A DNA stretch of 64,000 nucleotides from S5-A14a sp050908895. Its GTDB lineage: Bacteria > Bacillota > Clostridia > Peptostreptococcales > Anaerovoracaceae. The position numbers were made by a program, and so were the translations under genes. Below are positions 33,236 to 42,724 of this stretch, one piece after another. The stretch lies in NCBI GenBank assembly GCA_050908895.1, contig CP171222.1, positions 1,736,001 through 1,800,000 of the forward strand, read 5' to 3'. The notes under the pieces were generated by a model. The model was not told the origin of the DNA and searched no databases. It saw only the letters and a list, made by a program, of their open reading frames with translations. Each line of letters begins with the position of its first letter. Position 1 is the stretch's first letter.

Positions 33236-35630
33236 TTTTATCTCTCCTTATTTTGACAATGGTGGCTCCCTCTCCACCTTCATTATATTTAGGCTTCTCT
33301 ATAGAAGCAACATGTTTGTTACCTCTAAGTCTTTGCCGTATACCATCACGTAAAATTCCCTCTCCTCGTCCATGGACAACAACCGTTGAAGAAAGCCCTG
33401 CAATAAATGCATCGTCAATGTGTTTTTCCACTTTCATCCAAGCTTCTTCTAAGTTCATTCCTCTAACATCAACTTTTGGTGAAACAGTCATAGCTTTACT
33501 TCGATATAAAGATGTGTTTGAATTTTTCCTTAGAAACTTTTCTTTTGGTCTTGCCTTTGACTCAGTTCCATCCACAACTATGGCAATCTCATTTAACTTT
33601 GCCTTTATCTTAAGTGCTCCAATCTGAACCATTACTGCACCTTTGTTATCCGGCATAGATAGGATTACCCCATTTTGATTCATAGTAAGAAGTTTAACTC
33701 TAGTACCTACTGAAAGCTGGTCAACTGATACCGGCTCTGCATTTATCTTCCGAACAAAAGATTCGGACAAAGCTTTCTCTGCCACACCAATTTTTCTGCG
33801 ACTTTCTTGGATTACCTTATTTCGTTCACCTAAGCTCTGATTTAACGATAGTTTATTTAACTCTTTCTGAATATCTTTCGAGGTCTGTCTTGCCGAGCTT
33901 AATATTTCTCTTGCTTCAGCTTTAGCTTTTGCAATGATTTCTTCTCTTTGTTTTTCTAATTTATCATAGCTTTCATCAATCTTAGCCTTTTTCTTCTTCA
34001 TAGCTAAATTTATCATTATAGCCTCATCTCTCTCGTCTTCGGCCTTTTTTCTGCTTTCCTCAAGATTTGCCAGAAGATTCTCAAATTTAATATCATCTGT
34101 ACTTATTAGTTGTTCTGCCCTGTTTATAACCTTTTTATCTAAGCCTAGTTTACGACTAATTTCAAAAGCTTTTGATTTGCCTGGAATTCCAACAATTAGC
34201 CTATATGTAGGACTTAAGGTTTGGATGTCAAATTCCATTGAAGCATTTTCAACGCCATCTGTTGCAATGGCATATTTTTTTATCTCACTGTAATGGGTTG
34301 TTGCTAATAAAATACTTCCCTTTAATCTAAGATATTCCATTATTGAAATCGCAAGAGCAGCTCCTTCCGTAGGATCAGTTCCGGCGCCAAGCTCATCTAA
34401 AAGAATCAGTGACGTACTATCTGCAGTTTTTAAAATATCAACTATATTCTTCATATGAGATGAAAATGTAGATAAGCTCTGTTCAATACTCTGCTCATCT
34501 CCTATATCTGCAAAAATATTTTTGAAGACAAAAAATTCACTTTCCGGTTCTGCCGGTACATGAAGACCCGATTGGACCATTAGAGTAAATAATCCTATAG
34601 TTTTTAGGGTTACAGTTTTACCGCCTGTATTTGGACCAGTTATTACAAGTGTCTGACATTCTTCACCGATCGTTAATGTTATAGGGACAACTTGATGCTT
34701 CGCAATAAGAGGATGCCTACCTTTTACAATTGATATCCGTCGATTTTCTGAAATTTTAGGAGATGAGCCATCCATCATTATTGAAAACTTTGATTTGGAC
34801 ATAATATAATCCATATCATATAAAATTTTTTGATTATTTAAGATGGCTTTTGCAACACCCGAAACTTTATCGGAAAGTTCCTTGAGAATCCTTGCTATTT
34901 CGGCCTGCTCTTCAAGCATTTGTTGCTTTAACTGATTATTTAAATTGACTATAACTTGGGGTTCAATGAAAAGTGTCTTCCCACCCTTTGATCTATCATG
35001 AACCATACCCGGGACTTTATATGCTTGTTCGGACTTCACTGGCAAAACATATCTGCCATCTCGCATAGTCACTATTCCATCTTGTAAAATTGTTTTGTTA
35101 GATTCAGAGCTCGCCATCTTTGATAGCTTTGCCTTTATATCTTCCCCTGTACGTAGGATTTCTCTTCTTATTTTCGCTAGTTTCGATGATGCATTATCTG
35201 CCATTTCATCCTCTGATAATATGCATCTTTCAATCTCTGAAAAAATCATTTCTAAAGGCTCAAGAACCTGTGCCATGGCTAATAAACCGGGAACATCTGG
35301 CAATTCTCCCTTTAGGAAAGTCTTAACTTTCATGGCGGTCTTTAAATTGTATGCTATATCTAGAAGATTCCTCATAGATAAAACACCATTTTTTCTAGAT
35401 AGATTAACGATTCTTTCTATATCATAAATTCCATAAATCGGAAGCGGTCCCTTTTGCACAATAAGGTCAACCCCTTCTGTGGTTGACCTCAAATCTTCTT
35501 TAACTTTATAAACGTCAAAATAAGGCTCCATATCCAAGATGGTCTCCTTGACCTTTTCGGATACAGCTTGTTCTGACCATAATTCCTTTATTTTGCTGTA
35601 TTCTAAAACCTTGAATGCCTTTTCGTTCAT
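33228..35630 (-). CDS. mutS2: MutS2 family endonuclease / ribosome-collision factor
   Basis: The 800-residue protein has a MutS-like core and clamp (about 1-320), an ABC-type ATPase with GPNTGGKTVT (Walker A 332-341) and LLDELGAGTDP, a long coiled coil (about 520-630) and a C-terminal Smr nuclease domain (about 717-800, with VVVHGRGEGILRDGI). This is the full MutS2 layout. MutS2 limits recombination in some bacteria and splits stalled ribosomes in Bacillus. It overlaps argS and follows zapA. Confidence 0.96.
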   Translation of the reverse strand: MNEKAFKVLEYSKIKELWSEQAVSEKVKETILDMEPYFDVYKVKEDLRSTTEGVDLIVQKGPLPIYGIYDIERIVNLSRKNGVLSMRNLLDIAYNLKTAMKVKTFLKGELPDVPGLLAMAQVLEPLEMIFSEIERCILSEDEMADNASSKLAKIRREILRTGEDIKAKLSKMASSESNKTILQDGIVTMRDGRYVLPVKSEQAYKVPGMVHDRSKGGKTLFIEPQVIVNLNNQLKQQMLEEQAEIARILKELSDKVSGVAKAILNNQKILYDMDYIMSKSKFSIMMDGSSPKISENRRISIVKGRHPLIAKHQVVPITLTIGEECQTLVITGPNTGGKTVTLKTIGLFTLMVQSGLHVPAEPESEFFVFKNIFADIGDEQSIEQSLSTFSSHMKNIVDILKTADSTSLILLDELGAGTDPTEGAALAISIMEYLRLKGSILLATTHYSEIKKYAIATDGVENASMEFDIQTLSPTYRLIVGIPGKSKAFEISRKLGLDKKVINRAEQLISTDDIKFENLLANLEESRKKAEDERDEAIMINLAMKKKKAKIDESYDKLEKQREEIIAKAKAEAREILSSARQTSKDIQKELNKLSLNQSLGERNKVIQESRRKIGVAEKALSESFVRKINAEPVSVDQLSVGTRVKLLTMNQNGVILSMPDNKGAVMVQIGALKIKAKLNEIAIVVDGTESKARPKEKFLRKNSNTSLYRSKAMTVSPKVDVRGMNLEEAWMKVEKHIDDAFIAGLSSTVVVHGRGEGILRDGIRQRLRGNKHVASIEKPKYNEGGEGATIVKIRRDKND

Positions 35631-35700
35631 ACTAAAAATATTATCTTTCTAAGATGTTTATCAACAGATAAATCAAACGAAGTTTATTTAATTAATCTGC

Positions 35701-36162
35701 TTACTTTTGCATCTTTTCTAATTTACTTTTAAGCTGTATATTTTCCATTTGAAGATCAAAGCAAGTGCTCTCATATTCTTTGCATTTCTGCTTTAAATCC
35801 TTGAGGGTTTTATCATCCACCTTACTTTTATCTTCCATCTGATTTATATTATCCTTGTATTGAAGGAAAGATTGTTTGGAATCATCCCACATCTTAAGGT
35901 AATACTTAGCGTCACTCTCTGATTGGGCCTTTGCCTTTTCAGCTTCTTCCTTATATTTTTTTGCGGCTGAAAGTTCATCAGCGATAACCATAGCTGTTAA
36001 AACTGCTACACTTCCCACAGACATATCACCTGCAGCACGGGCAAGTTTTCTCATTTTGCCATCTACATACTCTGCAAGTTCACGTATTTCTTCTTCAGAT
36101 TTTGTATCTGCTACTGTGTACTCTTGTCCATATATTTTGACAGTTACTCTCTTCATTTCCAT
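35701..36162 (-). CDS. zapA: Cell division protein ZapA
   Basis: ZapA binds FtsZ and bundles its filaments. The 153-residue product starts MEMKRVTVKIYGQEY, has the ZapA domain (to about 95, with SEEEIRELAEYVDGKMRKLA) and a long C-terminal coiled coil (about 65-150). It is longer than the roughly 90-residue Bacillus protein because of the extended coiled coil. The start is placed at ATG 36162 (AGGTG about 5 bp upstream) because it matches the family; a TTG at 36189 is less likely. It lies between pheT and mutS2, a frequent arrangement in Firmicutes. Confidence 0.9.
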   Translation of the reverse strand: MEMKRVTVKIYGQEYTVADTKSEEEIRELAEYVDGKMRKLARAAGDMSVGSVAVLTAMVIADELSAAKKYKEEAEKAKAQSESDAKYYLKMWDDSKQSFLQYKDNINQMEDKSKVDDKTLKDLKQKCKEYESTCFDLQMENIQLKSKLEKMQK

Positions 36163-36239
36163 AGCATCACCTGGCTTTAGATATTTCAACTTTATATTTT
36201 CGCTAAATAGTTGAAGACTAAAGCCTTTTCCTTTCTTTT

Positions 36240-38714
36240 CTATTGTTCTCTCAGTGTTGCATGTAATTTATCTGCGAGTCTTACTAGGATGGTCTGATTT
36301 GCACTTGATACTTCTGTATCCGTTAGGGTTTTTTCATCATCACCATACAGAAGTCTTATTGATATACTCTTCTTATTTTCACCGACCTGCTCACCTCTGT
36401 ATATATCGAAGATTTTAGCACCTTTGAAAATTTCATCTGGATTTTCATTTATTACATCCAGAATTTCCCCTGCAGTAATATTCTCATCCACAGTCAAAGA
36501 TATGTCCCTTGAGGTTCCCGGGAATTTAGGAGGTTTTTTATAGTTAATTTTTTTGTTAGAGAATTCTTCTATAGGTGCCATCATTAGTTCTGCACCATAA
36601 ACTTCTGTATCTAAACCAAAGTTTTCACATACGTCGGGATGAACTTGTCCAACAATTGCAATTTCGACTTCCTCACCGTTTTCAGCCATTGTAGATATTC
36701 TTGCACATCTTCCCGGATGATATGGACCGTACTCACTTTCTGCAGTAAACCTGATATTTTTAATACCCAGCTCGTAAAGCAGAGTCTCTACTCTGGCTTT
36801 CATTTTAAAGAAGTCTTCCCCTTCACCATATGCACCTAAACATATATTAAAGTCTTCATATGGAAGACCTCCATCTTCAACAAAATTTTTTAAAAATGTT
36901 GTACCAATCTCAAAAGCACGTACATTTTCCACGGATCTGGAAAAGTTTCTTCCGAGAACTTCTAGCATGTCCGGCAACAAAATAGTTCTTAGAATAGATG
37001 TGTCTTCCCCTAATGGGTTAAGTATCTTCACATATGCCCTTTCGATAGCGTCCTCATCTATCATTATCTTATCTAAATCGCTAGGACTTGCAAAAGATAT
37101 TGTCTGAATTTCGTTCAGTCCTATAGAATTTAAAACTTTTCTTGCCTTGGACCTAAGCATCCAACTCTTGCTTACAGATGGGATAGAATTGCTCTTAGGA
37201 AGCTCCATAGGAAGATTGTCGTAGCCATATATTCTTGCAACTTCTTCAACAAAATCAACTTCTTTCAAAAGATCCTGTCTAACTGTAGGTGGATAAACTG
37301 TCAAGACTGCTGTCTTTTCTGTATCAACCGAATCTTCGAACTCAACCCTACATTCTAGTGTTTGCAATATTTCAGCCATTTTTCTTGCAGTAAGATCTGT
37401 ACCCAGAACTTTATTGATTCTTTCCACTCTCACAGAAATAGGCTGCGCAACTACCGGCTTTTTATATACATCTATTATCCCCGGAATAACGGTTCCTACA
37501 TTAAGTTTTTCTATAAGGTGACAAAATCTATCAGATGCTAATCTTGCTAGGTTTGGATCTATGCCTTTTTCATATCTTACGGAAGCCTCTGTTCTTAAAC
37601 CTAGCTTCTTGGATGTTGCTCTGATACTATTTGAAGCAAAATTAGCAGATTCTAATACAATTGTATCTGTATCCTCCATTATTTCCGAATTCATGCCTCC
37701 CATGACTCCGGCAATAGCAACAGATTTTTCACCATCCCTAATCATGAGCATTGAGCTGTCTAAAGTTCTTTCTTTAGCATCAAGGGTTTGGAAGACTTCT
37801 CCATCAACTGCATTATCAACAATGATTTTATTCCGGCTGATTTCTCTTATATCGAATGCATGTAATGGCTGCCCATATTCCAACATAACAAAATTTGTTA
37901 TATCTACAATAACATTTATTGGTCTCATACCAGCCGCCATGAGTCTTTTTTGCATCCACCATGGAGATTGACCCATTTTAACATCTTTGATTACTCTTGC
38001 TGTATATCTTAGACATAAATCTGATTTTACATCAACAGATAAAAAGTCTTGTGCTTTCTCTTTATGATTAGACTCCAAAATAGATGTGTCCGGCATTCTC
38101 AGCTCCCCACCGAATGTAGCCATAGTTTCCCTTGCCATTCCAAGCATTGATAGGCAGTCCGGTCTATTAGGAGTTATTTCAAAATCAATAGTGTAGTCGT
38201 CAAGTTCAAGGGCTTCTTGTACCGGCATACCTATTTTATTTTCAAATTCCTTACCAAGAATCCAAATCCCATCTTTACTTTCCATCGGTACGACCTTATC
38301 ATCAAAGCCAAGTTCAGAAGCAGAGCAAAGCATTCCGTTAGATAAAACTCCTCTCAATTTACCGGATTTTATGGTCACTCCTCCATCTGCTTTGGGTTGA
38401 CCATGAAGCGGTCCAGGTATTGTACTCCCGTCAACTGCAACAGGTATAATAGCACCTTCAAAAACATTTTGTGCTCCGGTGACAATCTGAACAAGATTTT
38501 CTTTTGCCACATCGATCCGGCATACGACAAGTTTGTCTGCATTCGGATGTTTTTCTATTTTCTTAATTTTGCCAATCAAAACTCCCTTGATTCCTTCTGC
38601 TATTTTTTGGCAGGTCTCAAGGTTTGATCCGCTCATTATCATTCCATCACAATATTCCGTAACTTCTTCTTTTATTTCTATATAATCTTTAAGCCATTTC
38701 CATGAAACTAGCAT
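36240..38714 (-). CDS. pheT: Phenylalanyl-tRNA synthetase beta subunit
   Basis: This is the beta chain of the alpha2-beta2 enzyme that charges tRNA-Phe and edits misactivated tyrosine. The 824-residue protein has the N-terminal EMAP-II-like tRNA-binding domain (ADKLVVCRIDV, QIVTGAQNV), the B3/B4 editing region (LRYTARVIKDVKMGQSPWW onward), the B5 domain, and the C-terminal ferredoxin-fold anticodon domain (FPGTSRDISLTVDE). Its length is typical. pheS lies 39 bp upstream. Confidence 0.97.
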   Translation of the reverse strand: MLVSWKWLKDYIEIKEEVTEYCDGMIMSGSNLETCQKIAEGIKGVLIGKIKKIEKHPNADKLVVCRIDVAKENLVQIVTGAQNVFEGAIIPVAVDGSTIPGPLHGQPKADGGVTIKSGKLRGVLSNGMLCSASELGFDDKVVPMESKDGIWILGKEFENKIGMPVQEALELDDYTIDFEITPNRPDCLSMLGMARETMATFGGELRMPDTSILESNHKEKAQDFLSVDVKSDLCLRYTARVIKDVKMGQSPWWMQKRLMAAGMRPINVIVDITNFVMLEYGQPLHAFDIREISRNKIIVDNAVDGEVFQTLDAKERTLDSSMLMIRDGEKSVAIAGVMGGMNSEIMEDTDTIVLESANFASNSIRATSKKLGLRTEASVRYEKGIDPNLARLASDRFCHLIEKLNVGTVIPGIIDVYKKPVVAQPISVRVERINKVLGTDLTARKMAEILQTLECRVEFEDSVDTEKTAVLTVYPPTVRQDLLKEVDFVEEVARIYGYDNLPMELPKSNSIPSVSKSWMLRSKARKVLNSIGLNEIQTISFASPSDLDKIMIDEDAIERAYVKILNPLGEDTSILRTILLPDMLEVLGRNFSRSVENVRAFEIGTTFLKNFVEDGGLPYEDFNICLGAYGEGEDFFKMKARVETLLYELGIKNIRFTAESEYGPYHPGRCARISTMAENGEEVEIAIVGQVHPDVCENFGLDTEVYGAELMMAPIEEFSNKKINYKKPPKFPGTSRDISLTVDENITAGEILDVINENPDEIFKGAKIFDIYRGEQVGENKKSISIRLLYGDDEKTLTDTEVSSANQTILVRLADKLHATLREQ

Positions 38715-38753
38715 ATTCCCTCCACATTTTCTTCAACGGTATTTTAAAGTTGC

Positions 38754-39776
38754 TTATTTAAATTGTTCTATGAATCGCATATCGTTTTCGTAAAAATATC
38801 TGATATCATCAATTCCATACTTTAGCATTGCAATCCTTTCAACACCCATACCAAATGCGAAGCCAGTATATTTTTCCGTATCAATTTCTCCTACACCATG
38901 TACGTTAGGATGGGTCATACCACATCCTAAAATCTCAATCCATCCACTTCCTTTACACATGGAGCAACCTTTTCCTCCACATTTAAAACAACTAACATCC
39001 ATTTCTGCACTTGGTTCTGTAAATGGGAAATGATGAGGCCTAAATTTAGTTTTTATTTCAGAACCGAATAATTTCTTTGCCATATGATCTAAAGTCCCCT
39101 TTAGATGTGCCATCGTTATACCCTCATCGACAATCATCCCCTCTATTTGATGAAACATTGGGCTATGAGTTGCATCAGGAGTATCGCATCTGAAGCATCT
39201 TCCCGGGCTGACAATTTTAAACGGAGCCTCTCTATTTTGTAGTGTCCTAATTTCAACCGAACTCGTGTGCGGCCTCAAAACGTTATCCTTGCTAATATAA
39301 AATGTGTCCGTCATATCTCTGCTTGGGTGATTAGCCGGAGAGTTTAGTCCGTCAAAGGCATTGAAAGCCGTGTCAACTAGCGGTCCTTCCACAACTTCAT
39401 ATCCTAAATCTGTAAATATGTCAAGAACTTCATCAATTACCTGAGTTATGAGATGTCTGGTACCAATTTTAATTTGTGGTGCTGGTTCAGTAACATCAAT
39501 CGCTTCTGACCTTAGTTTCGCGGTTTTTTCTTCTTTTTCCAATGAGCTTTTCTTTTCGTTGATTCCCGTTTCAATTTCTTTCTTTAAGATATTGGTTTCT
39601 TTCCCCATTACCTTTTTCTCTTCTACAGAAAGAGTTTTCATGTTTTTAAGGATTTCTGTAACTTTTCCTTTTTTCCCAAGCATTGCAATACGAATTCCTT
39701 CGCACTCTTTAAGGCTTGTTGCTTTATCAATTAACGAAATCGCTTCTTCTCTAATTACTTTTAAATTATCTAACAT
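38754..39776 (-). CDS. pheS: Phenylalanyl-tRNA synthetase alpha subunit
   Basis: This is the catalytic subunit of PheRS. The 340-residue protein has an N-terminal coiled coil that grips tRNA (about 1-90), class II motif 1-2 segments (NHPSRDMTDTFYI, ISPGRC in the motif 2 region reading IVSPGRCFR) and motif 3 in GFAFGMGVERIAML. The cysteine group CFKCGGKGCSMCKGSGW near residue 260 is normal for Gram-positive PheS. No T-box leader precedes the gene, because the RNA methyltransferase gene ends 16 bp upstream. Confidence 0.97.
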   Translation of the reverse strand: MLDNLKVIREEAISLIDKATSLKECEGIRIAMLGKKGKVTEILKNMKTLSVEEKKVMGKETNILKKEIETGINEKKSSLEKEEKTAKLRSEAIDVTEPAPQIKIGTRHLITQVIDEVLDIFTDLGYEVVEGPLVDTAFNAFDGLNSPANHPSRDMTDTFYISKDNVLRPHTSSVEIRTLQNREAPFKIVSPGRCFRCDTPDATHSPMFHQIEGMIVDEGITMAHLKGTLDHMAKKLFGSEIKTKFRPHHFPFTEPSAEMDVSCFKCGGKGCSMCKGSGWIEILGCGMTHPNVHGVGEIDTEKYTGFAFGMGVERIAMLKYGIDDIRYFYENDMRFIEQFK

Positions 39777-39792
39777 CTTCTTCCTCTTACAT

Positions 39793-40614
39793 TTATAAAT
39801 TATTCTTTTTCTGTCTTAGGCTTTCCATCATAATTACGGCCCCTGCAATTGCAACATTTAGAGATTCTAAGTTCCCCTCAGTTGGAATATTAATTTTCAA
39901 ATCTGCAATAGACATAAGTTCATCTGACACGCCTTGACCCTCATTACCCACCACTAAGATGATATCTTTTTTTATATCAGCATCATAATAGTTAACCCCT
40001 GAGCTTACATCGGTAACTAAAATTTTTTTATTCATAATATGTGCTGCTCTTCGCAATTCTTTAGCGTCATTTAAATAAATTATGGGCATTCTTAGGACAG
40101 AGCCCCCAGCTGATCTTACGGTCTTAGGATTATATACATCTCCCGAACCTTTTAGCATTATTACTGCCTCATACCCGGCCCCTTCTGCAGTCCTAAGTAA
40201 GGTGCCAATATTTCCTAAGTCTTGAACCTTGTCCATAGCAAGAATATTTGCACCTAGAGAAAGGCCATTTATGACCTCTTCATATTCAAGACGATTTCTT
40301 TCAATTACTGCAATAATCCCTTGGTCTGTTTTCGTATCTGATATTTCAACAAAAAGTGATTCATCCAAAGAAAGTATCTCTGCTGTATTTAATTTTGGCT
40401 CCTCAAAAGGGAGCTTAATAAAGACCTTATCAACCAAATCTTTTCTTATGATAAGATACTTGACAATATGAGAGCTTGTAATTGCATCTTCCAATTGTTT
40501 GAAACCTTCAACCACAAATAGAGCCTCTCGGTCTCTGTACTTTCTTACCTTGAGACTCTTAACAAGCTTATATATTCGATTTTCTTTTGATGTTATCTCC
40601 TTAAGATTCTTCAT
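39793..40614 (-). CDS. SpoU-family RNA 2'-O-methyltransferase
   Basis: The 273-residue protein has an N-terminal substrate-binding domain (RDREALFVVEGFKQLEDAI) and a SPOUT methyltransferase domain with motif 1 VQDLGNIGTLLRTAEGAGY, motif 2 LVVGNEGQGVSDEL and motif 3 IPTEGNLESLNVAIAGAVIMME. It would methylate a ribose in rRNA or tRNA using SAM. The exact target (RlmB, TrmH or TsnR-like) cannot be told from sequence. It is the first gene before pheS-pheT, a common clostridial order. Confidence 0.92.
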   Translation of the reverse strand: MKNLKEITSKENRIYKLVKSLKVRKYRDREALFVVEGFKQLEDAITSSHIVKYLIIRKDLVDKVFIKLPFEEPKLNTAEILSLDESLFVEISDTKTDQGIIAVIERNRLEYEEVINGLSLGANILAMDKVQDLGNIGTLLRTAEGAGYEAVIMLKGSGDVYNPKTVRSAGGSVLRMPIIYLNDAKELRRAAHIMNKKILVTDVSSGVNYYDADIKKDIILVVGNEGQGVSDELMSIADLKINIPTEGNLESLNVAIAGAVIMMESLRQKKNNL

Positions 40615-40696
40615 ATATGCCTTTACTTATTGGGGAAATATCCTTAATCAATAGCCTTTATTATCCCTATAAACTCACTTATCAAAATATTACGAA

Positions 40697-40721
40697 AAAG
40701 CCGGTCTTACCAACCGGCTTT
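40697..40721 (-). terminator. Terminator of the dcw cluster after ftsZ
   Basis: AAAGCCGGT and ACCGGCTTT form a 9-bp stem with a 7-base loop, followed on the minus strand by TTCG. It ends the ftsZ transcript and separates it from the pheST operon. Confidence 0.85.
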
Positions 40722-40743
40722 ATTGAAATCTATCTATATACCA

Positions 40744-41874
40744 TTAGTTATTATTTAAAAAAGTTGGGATGTCAAACTTAGAGTCCGACATATCATCTTC
40801 TTTATCGCTATCCTCAAAGAGCTTCTCTAATGTAATTTCAGTACCTTCAAGACCCTCGTCAGTTACTACTTTTCTAGGAACTTTATTGTTGAAGCTGGTA
40901 TAATCAATTGCATTGCTCACTCCATCATTGAAACCCGTTGCAATGACAGTAATGGCAATTTCGTCTTCCATCTCTTCATTAACTGCTGCACCAAAGATCA
41001 AAATAGCCTGCTCGTCGGCCTGTTCCTGAACAAGGCTCGCAATCTCAGAAACTTCAAGCATACCGAGGTCATAACCACCTGATACATATAATAAAATAGC
41101 TCTGGCACCTGCAATTGTTGTCTCAAGAAGTGGACTTTCGATAGCTGACCTAACAGCATCCTGAGCTCTGGATTCACCTGAACCCTTTCCAACTCCCATA
41201 TGAGCCACACCTCTATCTGTCATTACAGATTTAACATCGGCAAAGTCAACGTTAATAAGTGCAAATTCAGAAATAAGATCTGCAATACCTTGAACACCCT
41301 GTCTAAGAACATCATCCGCCATACTAAAAGCTTCTAAAATAGACGTGTTCTTTGTACAGTTGCTTAACAATTTATCATTAGGAACAATGACTAAAGAATC
41401 AACAAATTCCTTTAAATAATCTATTCCCATTTCCGCTGCTGTCATTCTCTTTCTTCCTTCAAAAGAAAAAGGTTTGGTTACAACACCGACTGTTAATATG
41501 CCCATGTCCTTTGCAACCCTAGCTATTATAGGAGCCGCTCCTGTTCCGGTTCCACCACCCATTCCGGCTGTGATAAAGACCATGTCACTTCCCTTGATTA
41601 TATCAGCTATGTCATCAATTGTTTCTTCTGCTGATTGCTGTCCAACCTGAGGGTTACCACCAGCTCCAAGACCTCTTGTTAACTTTTCACCAATCTGAAT
41701 TCTTAATTCAGCCTTACATTTATTCAAAGCCTGTCTATCTGTATTCACAGCAATGAATTCAACACCTTTTAAACCGGCTTCTAACATCCTATTTACTGCG
41801 TTACAACCACCGCCGCCTACGCCTATTACTTTAATTACAGCTGCCTTATCTTGGCTAGTTTCGAACTGCATCAT
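40744..41874 (-). CDS. ftsZ: Cell division GTPase FtsZ
   Basis: FtsZ is the tubulin-like GTPase that forms the division ring. The 376-residue protein has the nucleotide-binding region VIGVGGGGCNAVN, the tubulin signature GGGTGTG (106-112), the synergy loop region NVDFADVKSVM and the conserved C-terminal peptide FDIPTFLNNN used to bind partners. The start is placed at ATG 41874 because AAGGAGGA lies 6-7 bp upstream; the frame also opens at GTG 41880. It is last in the dcw cluster, and no ftsA precedes it. Confidence 0.98.
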   Translation of the reverse strand: MMQFETSQDKAAVIKVIGVGGGGCNAVNRMLEAGLKGVEFIAVNTDRQALNKCKAELRIQIGEKLTRGLGAGGNPQVGQQSAEETIDDIADIIKGSDMVFITAGMGGGTGTGAAPIIARVAKDMGILTVGVVTKPFSFEGRKRMTAAEMGIDYLKEFVDSLVIVPNDKLLSNCTKNTSILEAFSMADDVLRQGVQGIADLISEFALINVDFADVKSVMTDRGVAHMGVGKGSGESRAQDAVRSAIESPLLETTIAGARAILLYVSGGYDLGMLEVSEIASLVQEQADEQAILIFGAAVNEEMEDEIAITVIATGFNDGVSNAIDYTSFNNKVPRKVVTDEGLEGTEITLEKLFEDSDKEDDMSDSKFDIPTFLNNN

Positions 41875-41907
41875 ATGCACTCCTCCTTATCAACCCATAT
41901 TAAGGGT

Positions 41908-41916
41908 ATTTTATCA
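41908..41916 (-). promoter_or_regulatory. Extended -10 promoter for ftsZ
   Basis: On the minus strand TGATAAAAT reads as an extended -10 (TG-N-TAAAAT at 41908-41916), about 34 bases before the ftsZ ATG. The -35 is weak. It suggests that ftsZ is also expressed apart from the rest of the cluster. Confidence 0.55.
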
Positions 41917-41935
41917 TATAATTTGGTATTTTGCA

Positions 41936-42724
41936 CTATATATCAGGAGAAAAAGTTATAAAGTTGTTATCATCAACGACAATCGTACCTCTAACATCTC
42001 CCTTTTTCATTATATTATTAACTACCTTCTGTAAATCTCCCGACTTAATTCTCTTTAATACAACTTGAGGTTTCCCTTTCACAACCAACGAATCTAATAC
42101 ATAAGCTGTAATATTTTTATCCTCATCTTCTTGAAAAATTGCTTTTTTAAAAAACAAATCTCCTTGTTCCATAGCAAGTAACATCTTCAAAGTTCGTTTG
42201 AAAGTTTTCTCTTGTTTAACCTCTAAAAGTTCGCCCTTTTTTAATTTAATTATTTTTAGCCCTGATATTATAGTCAATTTAGGATCTATCTTGCCGGTTC
42301 TTAAAACAATCCCCTCTGAATCAATTACAACATATTTATCTCCATATTCTATTGCAGCAACCTGAGTACGCTCTTTCACCTTTATGGTAATTTTATTTGG
42401 TAAAGTTCTTTTTATAGATACGTCCTGAAAATAAGGGTCTCTATAAAGACGGTTCTTCATCTTACCATCCCCTGCTCCCCAGAAAATATTTACACCTTTT
42501 CTTCCATCTGCAAGGGTTATAATTTCTTTGTCGGAATAGTATTTATTTCCTTCTACATCGATCGATTTTATATCAAACATCGATGTGCTTAAAAAGAAAA
42601 TAGTTCCACTTATAAGAAAAAGAAAAATCAAGAAATTTCTGAGTGGGTGTTTTTTCTTTATAGGTTTTTTCTCCACCTTAGTGCTTTCCAGCATCTTTAT
42701 CGCTTCCTCGTTATATGTTCCCAT
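41936..42724 (-). CDS. ftsQ: Cell division protein FtsQ/DivIB
   Basis: This is a bitopic division protein of the FtsQ-FtsL-FtsB complex. The 262-residue product has a short basic cytoplasmic end, one membrane helix (about 28-50) and an extracytoplasmic POTRA domain starting at MFDIKSIDVEGNKYYSDKEI, followed by the FtsQ beta domain (YVVIDSEGIVLR). ATG 42724 overlaps murG by 28 bp and has GGAG 5 bp upstream. ATG 42694, two bases after the murG stop, is an alternative with GAGGAAG about 8 bp upstream. Confidence 0.9.
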   Translation of the reverse strand: MGTYNEEAIKMLESTKVEKKPIKKKHPLRNFLIFLFLISGTIFFLSTSMFDIKSIDVEGNKYYSDKEIITLADGRKGVNIFWGAGDGKMKNRLYRDPYFQDVSIKRTLPNKITIKVKERTQVAAIEYGDKYVVIDSEGIVLRTGKIDPKLTIISGLKIIKLKKGELLEVKQEKTFKRTLKMLLAMEQGDLFFKKAIFQEDEDKNITAYVLDSLVVKGKPQVVLKRIKSGDLQKVVNNIMKKGDVRGTIVVDDNNFITFSPDI